From Salvelinus alpinus (taxonomy: Eukaryota; Chordata; Actinopteri; Salmoniformes; Salmonidae): a stretch of 64,000 nucleotides of DNA. Both the position numbers and the translations under genes were made by a program. Shown one piece after another: positions 1 to 10,815 of the stretch (positions are counted from its first letter, which is position 1; the number at the start of each line of letters is the position of its first letter). Location: the NCBI RefSeq assembly GCF_045679555.1, contig NC_092087.1:25489367-25553366 (forward strand), read 5' to 3'. The notes below the pieces were generated by a model. It saw only the letters and a list, made by a program, of their open reading frames with translations, did no database searches and had not been told where the DNA came from.

Positions 1-226
1 TGTACAGTAATGCATGACCAGGATACCAGAGTACATTATAAATCACTGTACAGTAATGCATGAACAGGATACCAGAGTACATTATAAATCACTGTACAGT
101 AATGCATGACCAGGATACCAGAGTACATTATAAAACACTGTACAGTAATGCATGACCAGGATACCAGAGTACATTATAAATCACTGTACAGTAATGCATG
201 AACAGGATACCAGAGTACATTATAAA
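1..226. repeat. 46-bp tandem repeat, about five copies
   Basis: Units start at 1, 47, 93, 139 and 185 with TGTACAGTAATGCATGA and differ by one or two bases (GACCAGG versus GAACAGG; AATCAC versus AAACAC). The last copy is cut short near 226. The array may extend beyond the left edge of the window. No coding function is seen; short reading frames across it only reflect the repeat. Confidence 0.95.
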
Positions 227-237
227 ACTGCACAAAA

Positions 238-823
238 AGGTGCTAAGTAGAACCATACAGGGTTCTTCGGTTTGCCCCCATAGGGGAACCCTTTTTGGTG
301 CTGGGTAGAACCCTTTGTAGGGCCACATATGCCTGCAAATCACATTATGCTGGCTTGCAAAGTGATGTGTAATTCCTATTGGAATGCAGCCAGAGTTATC
401 CAACAAGTGGAATTGTTAATCACCAGCAACCTGCATTCAGAATGACTGCCAGGGTAGGAAGATTGAATACTGAGACTATTTCAATCATCTAAACTGGAAC
501 AATCGTCTCAGTAACAGGTGCAATACATCCAATTACTAACAGATTGTATTAGTTTAGAAAACTCTATGTTATTTATCTTGTGTAGTATAAAATTAATCAA
601 TCAATCAATGTACATGCAAAACCACAGATATTACAGTAAAACAAACAATTCTGAAAATCTCCTCGCAATAGAGCATGCTGGGAATGTAGAACCCTTCTTG
701 CCTTCAAAAGAATCATCAAAGAACCCTTTCTTCCAAAAATGGTTCTTAGGATGTTAAAGGTTCTATGTAGAACACTTTGACTTACAAAGAACCCTTTTGG
801 AACCCTTTTTTTCTAAGAGTGTG
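238..823. repeat. MITE-like fish repeat with GGTTC/GAACC-rich ends
   Basis: Both flanks carry runs of AGAACCCTTTT and GGTTCT-type motifs (about 245-325 and 685-815), and the right end closes with TTCTAAGAGTG at 811-821. In fish genomes this terminus belongs to an abundant non-autonomous DNA transposon family (recalled, not searched). The left end is degenerate, so the left boundary is approximate. The interior (330-680) holds no gene that I recognise. Confidence 0.5.
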
Positions 824-1850
824 CAGGGACTGCTCTACTATGAACCAGCTGAGGAGGTGTGGGTGGGGGTGGGGGTAAAGAGAGAGCATCTCTATTCTCT
901 TGTCTATTATCCCCCTACCTCAACATCTCTTTAACATTTAAAATGCACTATCTCCCAGAGCTTGGTGAAATGAAAGTTTAGTTTGAATTCCTCCATTTTG
1001 GTAACCCTGCTCTGTTATGGATGTTTTTTTAATTTATTTTTTTATTTAAGTAGGCCACAATCTCTCTTGGTTGAGTTGTTCCTGCTTATGTGGGCCAACT
1101 CTTATGTTACGAAGGCCCCGGATTTTAGATTCTGATTAGGCTATGGTTATGCACTTTTTAGACCTGACAAGGCTGTTTCTGTACTTATGCTGCTCTGTAG
1201 GTTAAATGTTTTCTACCTCCTCATATCTCAAGCCTAATCTGGATAATTCTTCCATTCAGGTGGTCCAATTCCGGTTTCATTTTCTGATGGTCCGTCTATG
1301 TTTTGGTTGTGGTTTCTTGTTTTCCTGTATGTCATTTGCCCATCAGGGAGAGGTGGACCCCAGCTGTGATGAAAGGGAAGTGATTCATAATTCATGGGGT
1401 TGTAAATGTAGGCACCCAGGCTAATGGACTATGTGGCGTTATGTAATGAAATACAGCAGAATTATATTTAAGAATATTTTAGCACCCTTTAATAGGAGCC
1501 AAGGCTTTCTAATAATTTCCAAATGTATTGCTAAACAGAGCATGTTAATGTCATCATTTCCTTATGCAAGAAACCCCTGTCTGTGTACAACCATGTTCGG
1601 TGACTAACTGCTAGAAACCAGAAAATACATGATTGGGCACTCTAGATTGATTAACTGGTTTAATTTTACCACATAATTGAATCTGTTATTAGTGAAACGT
1701 TATTTGTACCAGGGGCATACACTCTGAGGGTATCATTATGTCTATCATTATTTTAAATGTGTGTTTATCTATAAAATGACCCTTGAGATGAGGCAACTAT
1801 CTAAGTTTTGCATGCTTTATATGATCATAGATTAATGTATAAATTAGTGC
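824..1850. other. Intergenic, no gene seen
   Basis: About 1 kb of AT-rich sequence. The only open stretches are short and lack codon structure, splice context or recognisable protein similarity. Small homopolymer T runs occur near 1025-1050. Confidence 0.6.
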
Positions 1851-2144
<294 letters not shown>

Positions 2145-2762
2145 AGAACACGGGCAGGAACGGCACCCTGGGGAAGATATACATGTTTTCCTTTGTTCTG
2201 CTGCCACACTGAAAAAGGCTGAATCAATGAAGTCGACTGTTTCCAGATATAAACAAAGAAGGAAGAGTGAGGGTTTCTGGAAGGGTCTCACCCCTCTCCT
2301 CCACTCGACCATCTTTTCCAGGGAACACAAAGAGCATTATGTATGACGCCCCAGAAGGTCTCTGAGCATACTCTGCTCCTCCACACAATGTCACCCAGGC
2401 ACCCTGCACAGGAATACACAACGCCTCACAATAACACACATGGATACGTACGAATCAATGAGGGGTTATGAGGTGATCATTGCTTCATACTTTTTGTATT
2501 GTGGTGTGATTAACAACCACTTACCTCAGAGATATGACATAGTCCTTTCTCTCAATAGAAGATTAAAAACTATGATGGGAGTCACAAAGGAAGTCAGACT
2601 TATTGTGCCGTTTTCTTTTGAAGTGTCAAAGGGAAGTGACCCTTGAATATTTCATTCATATTTCTTTGGATTTCCTCATGTAGCCTGTGTGAAATTTTCT
2701 CCCCATGAAATTCAATGAAGGGATGTAAAGATAAGAACGGGTCAAGTTACAAATATCAACCA
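2145..2762. other. Intergenic, no gene seen
   Basis: Unique-looking sequence between the GACA microsatellite and the fold-back MITE. No supported exon, RNA gene or repeat was recognised. Confidence 0.55.
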
Positions 2763-2884
2763 TGGCCCGTATCCACAAAGCATCTCAGAGTAGGAGTGCT
2801 GATCTAGGATCTGTCCATACAGTCTTATTCATTATGATCCTAGATCCGCACCTCTACTCTGAAGCGCTTTGTGGATACGGGCCC
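2763..2884. mobile_element. Fold-back MITE, 122 bp
   Basis: The two halves are inverted copies. The left arm starts GGCCCGTATCCACAAAGC and includes CTCAGAGTAGGAGTGC and GATCTAGGAT. The right arm reads ATCCTAGATC...CTCTACTCTGAAGCG and ends CTTTGTGGATACGGGCCC. The element could fold into one long hairpin with a loop near 2822-2840. This is a very common salmonid/pike non-autonomous element (recalled). It has no coding capacity. Confidence 0.85.
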
Positions 2885-2940
2885 AGGTGTGTTTTTCAGA
2901 TAAAGTTAGAATCATGTAAAACGATAGGGGTGCTATTGAA

Positions 2941-2984
2941 CCACAGCCTGCTGAACCACAGCCTGCTGAACCACAGCCTGCTGA
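2941..2984. repeat. 15-bp tandem repeat, three copies
   Basis: CCACAGCCTGCTGAA is repeated three times in perfect register, the last copy ending CTGAGA. It is a short local duplication with no gene context. Confidence 0.9.
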
Positions 2985-3385
2985 GAGGTATCTGATGGCG
3001 TGCCCAGATAAGCTATTGAAAATAAAAAACAAGAGGCACATTATGTGTTTTCATATTTCCTCATATTACGGTAACAGAACATTCAACCATGAATCCGAGA
3101 TAAGATGAGAGGTACATTTCACCTTTGTACTTTGTTCGTCTATCTGTTTGATATTATCTCAAATAAAATAAAACAAAACATTATTGGTCACATACACATA
3201 TTTAGCAGATGTTATTGCGGGTAGCTAAATGCTTTTGTATTCCTAGCTCCAACAGTGCAGTAGTATCTAACAATTCACAACAATACGCACAGATCTAAAA
3301 GTAAAAGAATGGAATTAAGAAATATATAAATATTAGGACAAGCGATGTCGGAGTGGCATTGACTAAAATAAAGTAGAATACAGTA

Positions 3386-3908
3386 TTTTTAAAATATTTA
3401 TTTATTTAACCTTTATTAAACTAGGCAAGTCAGTTAAGAACAAATTCTTATTTACAATGACGGCCTACCGGGGAACAGTGGGCTAACTGCCTTGTTCAGG
3501 GGCTGTAACGAACGTCGTCGGGAGAAGGAGAAGAGGACCAAGGTGCAGCGTGGTAAGTATTCATAATACGTTATTTTAATAAATATGAACACTCTAACAA
3601 AACAACAACACGACAAACGAACAGTTCTGTAAGGTGACGAAAAACACTAAACAGAAAATAATCACCCACAACTCAAAGTGGGAAAACAGGCTACCTAAAT
3701 ATGGTTCTCAATCAGAGACAACGATAGACAGCTGCCTCTGATTGAGAACCACACACGGCCAAACACAAAGAAATAGACAACATAGAACACCAGACATAGA
3801 ATGCCCCCCCAAACTCACGCCCTGACCAACCAAAATAGAGACATAAAAAGGATCTCTACGGTCAGGGCGTGATAGGGGCAGAACAACAGATTTTTACCTT
3901 GACAGTAC
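3386..3908 (-). mobile_element. HpaI-type SINE, 5'-truncated, split by an insertion
   Basis: Read on the minus strand, this is the body and tail of the salmonid HpaI SINE: CTGTCAAGGTAAAAATC, GTTCTGCCCC, AGGCAGTTAGCCC, then AAATAAGAATTTGTTC and TGACTTGCCTAGTTTAATAA. The tRNA head is missing. The flanks share ATACAGTA (3378-3385 and 3909-3916), a convincing target-site duplication. The SINE sits in the 3' UTR of the LINE at 3160-8502 and is itself interrupted by the element at 3504-3873. Confidence 0.85.
3504..3873. mobile_element. LTR-like or unclassified element nested in the SINE
   Basis: A 370-bp block starting TGTAACGAACGTCG and ending GGTCAGGGCGTGA, flanked by the direct repeat AGGGGC (3498-3503 and 3874-3879). 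Removing it restores the HpaI SINE text TTCAGGGGCAGAAC. It contains an internal inverted repeat, GGTTCTCAATCAGAG / CTCTGATTGAGAACC (about 3703-3753). Terminal TG and a short duplication suggest a solo LTR, but I see no primer-binding site or coding part. A relative is at 14079-14480. Confidence 0.7.
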
Positions 3909-4020
3909 ATACAGTACATATGAAATGAGTAAAGCAGAATGTAAACTTTATTAAAGTGACTAGTGTTCCATTATTAAAGTGACCAGTGATTCCATGTCTA
4001 TGTACATAGGGCAGCAGCCT

Positions 4021-5045
4021 CTAACGTGAAGGTAACTGGGTGGTAGCTGGCAAGTGATGGCTATTTAACAGTCTGATGGCCTTGAGCAGTTTTTCAGACT
4101 CTTGGTCCCAGCTTTGATGCACCTGTACTGACATCGCCTTCTGGATGATAGCGGGGTGAACAGGCAGTGGCTCAGGTGGTTGATGTCCTTGATGATCTTT
4201 TTGGCCTTCCTGTGACATCGGGTGGTGTGGGTGTCCTGGAGAGCAGGCAGTGTGCCCCCGGTGATGCGTTGGGCAGACCTCACTACCCTCTGGAGAGCCC
4301 TGTGGTTGCGGGCGTTGCAGTTGCCGTACCAGGCAGTGATACAGCCCGACAGGATGTTCAAAATTGTGCATCTGTAAAAGTTTGTGAGGGTCTAAGCGGC
4401 CAAGCCAAATTTCTTCAGCCTCCTGAGGTTGAAGAGGCACTGTTGCGCCTTCTTCACCACACTGTTTGTGTGGGTGGACCATTTCAGATCGTCAGTGATG
4501 TGTACACTGAGGAACTTGAAGCTTTTCACACTCTCCACTGCAGTCCAGTCGATGTGGATAGGGGCGTGCTCCCTTTGCTGTCTCCGAAGTCCATGATCAG
4601 CTCCTTCATTTTGTTGACTTTGAGGGAGAGGTTATTTTCCTGGCACCACTCCACCGGGGCCCTCACCTCACCAGGGCCCTCACCTCCTCCCTTTAGTCTG
4701 TCTCGTCATTGTTGTTAATCAGGCCTATTACTATTACTGTTGTGTCGTCTGCAAACTTGATAATTCAGTTGGAGGCATGCGTGGCCAGGCAGTCATGGGT
4801 GATCAGGGAGTGCAGGAGGCGGATGAGCACGTGTTTAGCTTGTCCGGAAGCAAGACGTAGGTGTCCGCAACGTGGCTGGTTTTCCCTTTGTAATCCGTGA
4901 TTGTCTGTAGATCCTGCCACATACGTCTCGTGTCTGAGCCGTTGAATTAGGACTCCACTTTGTCTCTGTACTGACGTTTTGCCTGTTTGATTACCTTACA
5001 GTGGGAATAACTACGCTGTTTGTATTCCACCATGTCCCCAGTCAC
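4021..5045 (-). pseudogene. LINE reverse transcriptase C-terminal remnant
   Basis: Minus-strand frames carry the LINE C-terminus: [26 protein letters not shown] with [18 protein letters not shown] and SLKNCSRPSDC. The matching region in the complete copy is 23418-25080. Reading switches frame several times and large parts of the RT palm are missing or degraded, so no catalytic FADD box survives in a continuous frame. The upstream part ends abruptly at 5045 where the L2 element is inserted. Confidence 0.8.
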
Positions 5046-8000
5046 ATTTACATTTACATTTACATTTAAGTCATTTAGCAGACGCTCTTATCCAGAGCGA
5101 CTTACAAATTGGTGCATTCACCTTATGATATCCAGTGGAACAACCACTTTACAATAGTGCATCTAACTCTTTTAAGGGGGGGGGGTTAGAAGGATTACTT
5201 TATCCTATCCTAGGTATTCCTTAAAGAGGTGGGGTTTCAGGTGTCTCCGGAAGGTGGTGATTGACTCCGCTGACCTGGCGTTGTGAGGGAGTTTGTTCCA
5301 CCATTGGGGTGCCAGAGCAGCGAACAGTTTTGACTGGGCTGAGCGGGAACTGTACTTCCTCAGAGGTAGGGAGGCGAGCAGGCCAGAGGTGGATGAACGC
5401 AGTGCCCTTGTTTGGGTGTAGGGCCTGATCAGAGCCTGAAGGTACGGAGGTGCCGTTCCCCTCACAGCTCCGTAGGCAAGCACCATGGTCTTGTAGCGGA
5501 TGCGAGCTTCAACTGGAAGCCAGTGGAGAGAGCGGAGGAGCGGGGTGACGTGAGAGAACTTGGGAAAGTTGAACACCAGACGGGCTGCGGCGTTCTGGAT
5601 GAGTTGTAGGGGTTTAATGGCACAGGCAGGGAGCCCAGCCAACAGCGAGTTGCAGTAATCCAGACGGGAGATGACAAGTGCCTGGATTAGGACCTGCGCC
5701 GCTTCCTGCGTGAGGCAGGGTCGTACTCTGCGAATGTTGTAGAGCATGAACCTACAGGAACGGGTCACCGCCTTGATGTTAGTTGAGAACGACAGGGTGT
5801 TGTCCAGGATCACGCCAAGGTTCTTAGCACTCTGGGAGGAGGACACAATGGAGTTGTCAACCGTGATGGCGAGATCATGGAACGGGCAGTCCTTCCCCGG
5901 GAGGAAGAGCAGCTCCGTCTTGCCGAGGTTCAGCTTGAGGTGGTGATCCGTCATCCACACTGATATGTCAGCCAGACATGCAGAGATGCGATTCACCACC
6001 TGGTTATCAGAGGGGGGAAAGGAGAAGATTAATTGTGTGTCGTCTGCATAGCAATGATAGGAGAGACCATGTGAGGATATGACATAGCCAAGTGACTTGG
6101 TGTATAGCGAGAATAGGAGAGGGCCTAGAACAGAGCCCTGGGGGACACCAGTGGTGAGAGCACGTGGTGCGGAGACAGATTCTCGCCACGCCACCTGGTA
6201 GGAGCGACCTGTCAGGTAGGACGCAATCCAAGCGTGGGCCGCGCCGGAGATGCCCAGCTCGGAGAGGGTGGAGAGGAGGATCTGATGGTTCACAGTATCA
6301 AAGGCAGCCGATAGGTCTAGAAGGATGAGAGCAGAGGAGAGAGAGTTAGCTTTAGCAGTGCGGAGCGCCTCCGTGACACAGAGAAGAGCAGTCTCAGTTG
6401 AATGACTAGTCTTGAAACCTGACTGATTTGGATCAAGAAGGTCATTCTGAGAGAGATAGCAGGAGAGCTGGCCAAGGACGGCACGTTCAAGAGTTTTGGA
6501 GAGAAAAGAAAGAAGGGATACTGGTCTGTAGTTGTTGACATCGGAGGGATCGAGTGTAGGTTTTTTCAGAAGGGGTGCAACTCTTGCTCTCTTGAAGACG
6601 GAAGGGACGTAGCCAGCGGTCAAGGATGAGTTGATGAGCGAGGTGAGGTAAGGGAGAAGGTCTCCGGAAATGGTCTGGAGAAGAGAGGAGGGGATAGGGT
6701 CAAGCGGGCAGGTTGTTGGGCGGCCGGCCGTCACAAGACGCGAGATTTCATCTGGAGAGAGAGGGGAGAAAGAGGTCAAAGCACAGGGTAGGGCAGTGTG
6801 AGCAGAACCAGCGGTGTCGTTTGACTTAGCAAACGAGGATCGGATGTCGTCGACCTTCTTTTCAAAATGGTTGACGAAGTCATCAGCAGAGAGGGAGGAG
6901 GGGGGAGGAGGGGGAGGAGGATTCAGGAGGGAGGAGAAGGTGGCAAAGAGCTTCCTAGGGTTAGAGGCAGATGCTTGGAATTTAGAGTGGTAGAAATTGG
7001 CTTTAGCAGCAGAGACAGAAGAGGAGAATGTAGAGAGGAGGGAGTGAAAGGATGCCAGGTCCGCAGGGAGGCGAGTTTTCCTCCATTTCCGCTCGGCTGC
7101 CCGGAGCCCTGTTCTGTGAGCTCGCAATGAGTCGTCGAGCCACGGAGCAGGAGGGGAGGACCGAGCCGGCCTGGAGGATAGGGGACATAGAGAGTCAAAG
7201 GATGCAGAAAGGGAGGAGAGGAGGGTTGAGGAGGCAGAATCAGGAGATAGGTTGGAGAAGGTTTGAGCAGAGGGAAGAGATGATAGGATGGAAGAGGAGA
7301 GAGTAGCGGGGGAGAGAGAGCGAAGGTTGGGACGGCGCGATACCATCCGAGTAGGGGCAGTGTGGGAAGTGTTGGATGAGAGCGAGAGGGAAAAGGATAC
7401 AAGGTAGTGGTCGGAGACTTGGAGGGGAGTTGCAATGAGATTAGTGGAAGAACAGCATCTAGTAAAGATGAGGTCAAGCGTATTGCCTGCCTTGTGAGTA
7501 GGGGGGGAAGGTGAGAGGGTGAGGTCAAAAGAGGAGAGGAGTGGAAAGAAGGAGGCAGAGAGGAATGAGTCAAAGGTAGACGTGGGGAGGTTAAAGTCAC
7601 CCAGAACTGTGAGAGGTGAGCCATCCTCAGGAAAGGAACTTATCAGGGCGTCAAGCTCATTGATGAACTCTCCAAGGGAACCTGGAGGGCGATAAATGAT
7701 AAGGATGTTAAGCTTGAATGGGCTGGTAACTGTGACAGCATGGAATTCAAAGGAGGCGATAGACAGATGGGTCAGGGGAGAAAGAGAGAATGTCCACTTG
7801 GGAGAGATGAGGATCCCAGTGCCACCACCCCGCTGACCAGAAGCTCTCGGGGTGTGCGAGAACACGTGGGCAGACGAGGAGAGAGCAGTAGGAGTAGCAG
7901 TGTTATCAGTGGTAATCCATGTTTCCGTCAGTGCCAAGAAGTCGAGGGACTGGAGGGAAGCATAGGCTGAGATGAACTCTGCCTTGTTGGCCGCAGATCG

Positions 8001-8108
8001 GCAGTTCCAGAGGCTGCCTGAGACCTGGAACTCCACGTGGGTCGTGCGCGCTGGGACCACCAGGTTAGAGTAGCAGCGGCCACGCGGTGTGAAGCTTTTC
8101 ATAAAAAG
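5046..8108 (-). mobile_element. L2-type LINE, 3.06 kb, with target-site duplication
   Basis: The minus-strand element ends in the classic fish L2 3' tail: TTGTAAGTCGCTCTGGATAA, GAGCGTCTGCTAAATGAC, then repeats of ATGTAA. It is flanked by AGTCAC at 5040-5045 and 8109-8114, and the host LINE reads on across the excised position. The 5' end is probably truncated, since the ORF begins within a few bases of the junction. It carries an open endonuclease plus reverse-transcriptase frame, which suggests a fairly recent insertion. Confidence 0.88.
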
Positions 8109-8183
8109 AGTCACCTTGCCGTGGTTAAAAGCGAAGGTTTCTCTTTTAGTTTTGCGCGATCTACCCATGGTTTTTAATGCCAT
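5205..8183 (-). CDS. L2 LINE ORF2 (endonuclease-reverse transcriptase), chimeric start
   Basis: A 992-residue open frame. The AP-type endonuclease spans about residues 57-262, with ALTETW (84-89), YRPPG (164-168), LGDFN (194-198) and SDHY (257-260). The reverse transcriptase spans about 548-800, with NNYRPVSLL (550-558), DLSAAFDT (623-630), TGVPQGSVLGP (678-688) and the catalytic YADD (712-715). It lacks ORF1 and a zinc-finger tail. The first 25 residues (MALKTMG...HGKVT) are not L2: they read the host LINE into which the element jumped. The first in-frame Met within L2 is residue 28. The enzyme would nick DNA and copy its own RNA by target-primed reverse transcription. The frame is unbroken, but whether it is transcribed is unknown. 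Confidence 0.85.
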   Translation of the reverse strand: MALKTMGRSRKTKRETFAFNHGKVTLFMKSFTPRGRCYSNLVVPARTTHVEFQVSGSLWNCRSAANKAEFISAYASLQSLDFLALTETWITTDNTATPTALSSSAHVFSHTPRASGQRGGGTGILISPKWTFSLSPLTHLSIASFEFHAVTVTSPFKLNILIIYRPPGSLGEFINELDALISSFPEDGSPLTVLGDFNLPTSTFDSFLSASFFPLLSSFDLTLSPSPPTHKAGNTLDLIFTRCCSSTNLIATPLQVSDHYLVSFSLSLSSNTSHTAPTRMVSRRPNLRSLSPATLSSSILSSLPSAQTFSNLSPDSASSTLLSSLSASFDSLCPLSSRPARSSPPAPWLDDSLRAHRTGLRAAERKWRKTRLPADLASFHSLLSTFSSSVSAAKANFYHSKFQASASNPRKLFATFSSLLNPPPPPPPSSLSADDFVNHFEKKVDDIRSSFAKSNDTAGSAHTALPCALTSFSPLSPDEISRLVTAGRPTTCPLDPIPSSLLQTISGDLLPYLTSLINSSLTAGYVPSVFKRARVAPLLKKPTLDPSDVNNYRPVSLLSFLSKTLERAVLGQLSCYLSQNDLLDPNQSGFKTSHSTETALLCVTEALRTAKANSLSSALILLDLSAAFDTVNHQILLSTLSELGISGAAHAWIASYLTGRSYQVAWRESVSAPRALTTGVPQGSVLGPLLFSLYTKSLGYVISSHGLSYHCYADDTQLIFSFPPSDNQVVNRISACLADISVWMTDHHLKLNLGKTELLFLPGKDCPFHDLAITVDNSIVSSSQSAKNLGVILDNTLSFSTNIKAVTRSCRFMLYNIRRVRPCLTQEAAQVLIQALVISRLDYCNSLLAGLPACAIKPLQLIQNAAARLVFNFPKFSHVTPLLRSLHWLPVEARIRYKTMVLAYGAVRGTAPPYLQALIRPYTQTRALRSSTSGLLASLPLRKYSSRSAQSKLFAALAPQWWNKLPHNARSAESITTFRRHLKPHLFKEYLG

Positions 8184-8502
8184 CTACCCATGGTTTTTGG
8201 TTTGGGTAGGTTTTAATAGTCGCAGTGGGAACAACATCCCCTATACACTTCTTGATGAACTCAGTCGCTGTGTCCGTGTATACCTCACTGTTATTCTTAG
8301 AGGCAACCCGCAACATATCCCATGATCAAAACAATCTTGAAGCATGGATTCCGATTGATCAGACCAGCGTTGAATAGACCTTAGCAAGGGTACTTCCTGT
8401 TTGAGTTTCTGCCTATAGGAGGCGAGGGGCAGAGTGGAGTTGTGATCTAATTTGCCGAAGGGGCAAGGGGCCTTGTAGCAGTGGTCGAGTGTTTCTGAAG
8501 CA

Positions 8503-9488
8503 TGTGTAGGTAGAGTTATTAAAGTGACTATGCATAGATAATAACAGAGAGTAGCAGCAGCGTAAAATAGGGTGGGGCGGGAAATGCAAATAGTAGCCAT
8601 TTGATTAGATGTTCAGGAGTCTTGTGGCTTGCGGGTAGAAGCTGTTTAGAAGCCTCTTGGACCTAGACTTGGCGCTCCGGTATCGCTTGCCATGCGGTAG
8701 CAGTGAGAACATTCTATGACTAAGGTGGCTGGAGTCTTTGACAATTTTTAGGGCCTTCCTCTGACACTGCCTGGTATAGAGGTCCTGGACGGCAGGAAGC
8801 TTGACCCCAGTGATGTACTGGGCTGCACACACTACCCTCTGTAGTGCCCTGCGGTTGAAAGCCGAGCAGTTGCCATACCAGGCAGTGATGCAACCAGTCA
8901 GGATGCTCTTGATGGTGCAGTTGTAGAACCTTTTGAGGATCTGAAGACCCATGCCAAATCTTTTCAGTCTCCTGAGGGGCAATAGGTTTTGTCGTGCCCC
9001 CTTCACGACTGTCTTGGTGTGCTTGGATCATGTTAGTTTGTTGGTGATGTGGACATCAAGAACCTTGAAGCTCTCAACCTGCTCCACTACAGCCCAGTCG
9101 ATGAGAATGGGGCATGCTCGGTCCTCCTTTTCCTGTAGTCCACAATCATCTCCTTTGTCTTGATCATGTTGACGGAGAGGTTGTTGTCCTGTTACCACAC
9201 GGCCAGGTCTCTGACCTCCTCCCTATAGGCTGTCTCATCGTTGTCGGTGATCAGTCTTACCACTGTTGTGTCATCAGCAGACTTAATGATGGTGTTGGAG
9301 TCGTGCCTTGCCGTGCAGTCATGAGTGAACAGGGAGTACAGGAGGGAACTGACCACTCACCCCTGAGGGTGTGTTGAGGATCAGCGTGGCGGATGTGTTG
9401 TTACCTACCTTTACCGTTTGGGGGTGGCCCGTCAGGAAGTCCAGGATCCAGATGCAGAGGGAGGTGTTTAGTCCCAGGGTCCTTAGCT
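8503..9488 (-). mobile_element. Second LINE subfamily, 5'-truncated, with RT remnant
   Basis: The minus-strand copy resembles the element at 54548-55318 more than the 22.9 kb LINE. It encodes [34 protein letters not shown] and MFSLLPHGKRYRS (about 8605-9006), then further RT text upstream (to 9480) broken by frameshifts. Its 3' end is truncated near 8503-8515, where it abuts the host LINE fragment directly. Its 5' end stops at a T-rich stretch near 9488. It is non-functional. Confidence 0.8.
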
Positions 9489-9490
9489 TA

Positions 9491-9740
9491 TGATTTTTTT
9501 TATTTTATTTTTATTTCACCTTTATTTAACCAGGTAGGCTAGTTGAGAACAAGTTCTCATTTGCAACTGCGAACTGGCCAAGATAAAGCATAGCAGTGTG
9601 AACAGACAACACAGAGTTACACATGGAGTAAACAATAAACAAGTCAATAACATGGTAGAAAAAAAAAAGAGAATCTATATACAATGTGTGCAAAAGGCAT
9701 GAGGTAGGCAATAAATCGAATAATTACAATTTAGATGATG
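9491..9740 (-). repeat. Unclassified salmonid interspersed repeat
   Basis: The sequence begins with a T-rich run and CACCTTTATTTAACCAGGT, then AGTTGAGAACAAGTTCTC and AACTGGCCAAGATAAAGC. I recognise this as a common salmonid repeat, probably the 3' end of a retroelement in reverse orientation, but I cannot place its class. A 12-base A run lies near 9659-9670. Confidence 0.6.
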
Positions 9741-10813
9741 CGATGTGAATGGATTGTATTCATTCTCCTGCCTCACTGCACCAAAATTGCTGAATGAGTC
9801 ACTAGTGCACGACAATAATTTTACATGAAAGTTGCCAATATCGCTTGTGTTTTACGTCTGTGGACTGCAAAGGAGACTGTAAGCCTGATCCACCCTGCTC
9901 TAAACTAGCTTCTCCTATAAAAGAGGGCTTACATTTTTCCACAGGTACTCAATGAACATCCATAGCTTTGTAATGCACACACTCAATACAGATATCCAAG
10001 ATCATAAATCCAAGTAAAAGAGATGACAGCTGTATGATATGTGAGGTTTCAGAGGGGGGAAAACAAGCTTCACTTAGAATTCAGCCGGGCCATGCAGAGG
10101 AGTACCGAGAGTTCAGACAAATATTGGTTTTGTGTCAAAAAGCCACTTAAAAGTTAGATGTGTTAATCTTGTTGCTAATGGCCCTCTGAACATCTCCTTA
10201 ATATTCTCCCCCCAGTCTCCTCAAACAGAGGTTGTCCCCACAAGGTTAATTAGTAGTGGATCCCCTAACATTCTCAAAGTGATGAGGGCTTCAATGGAGG
10301 AAGTACATACCTCCACACAACACTGGCAAACAAGGTTAATGGGCCTCCAAAATCTCTCTCTCTCACCCGCATTCATCTACACACTGTGTGTTACTTTTTA
10401 CTAGTGTTGGTAATTAACAAGATTGAGGTGTGTCTGGGGCAATTATGCCCATTGATAAGATATAAACAAACACAGCAACAATATGGCAAGCCTGTAAATC
10501 ATAGGTGTTTTTTTCTCTTGTTCCCACTACATTAGTGAATAACTAATTGACTTGCTTGTGTAATAATATGACCAAAATGACATAGAGCATTATTGGGTCA
10601 CATATGAAAATTTATCAGCCACACATAATAAAAATAAAATGAGAACATGCCTCAGAAAGATGTTTCTATTCATGCCTAATTCAGGCCATGTTTTTGATGT
10701 AACTGATTGTGAAGGAGCTGTTGTACTTGCCAAACATACCCTCGAGAGAGACAGCAGCAGAGTACATAAGCAGTTATTCTGAGAAAAACAAACAGAGACA
10801 TCCTTCACAAAGG
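9741..10813. other. Intergenic, no gene seen
   Basis: About 1.1 kb of AT-rich, unique-looking sequence. No exon with splice context and no RNA gene was recognised. Confidence 0.55.
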
Positions 10814-10815
10814 TA

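Larger units (their letters stand above)
3160..8502 (-). mobile_element. RSg-1/Rex1-type LINE, disrupted host of nested insertions
   Basis: A minus-strand non-LTR retrotransposon related to the complete copy at 22882-26393. Its 3' UTR starts near 3160 (TTATTGGTCACATACACAT), the reverse-transcriptase C-terminal part lies at about 4021-5045, and the endonuclease/linker part resumes at 8109-8500. Two elements split it: a HpaI SINE at 3386-3908 in the 3' UTR and an L2 LINE at 5046-8108 in the ORF. The host breaks off near 8500, inside the stretch that corresponds to ETLDHCY of the endonuclease domain. It is an old, inactive copy. Confidence 0.85.

Noticed and set aside
518..757. Short coding gene at the left edge
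   Set aside because: It lies within the MITE-like repeat and shows no domain or codon structure.
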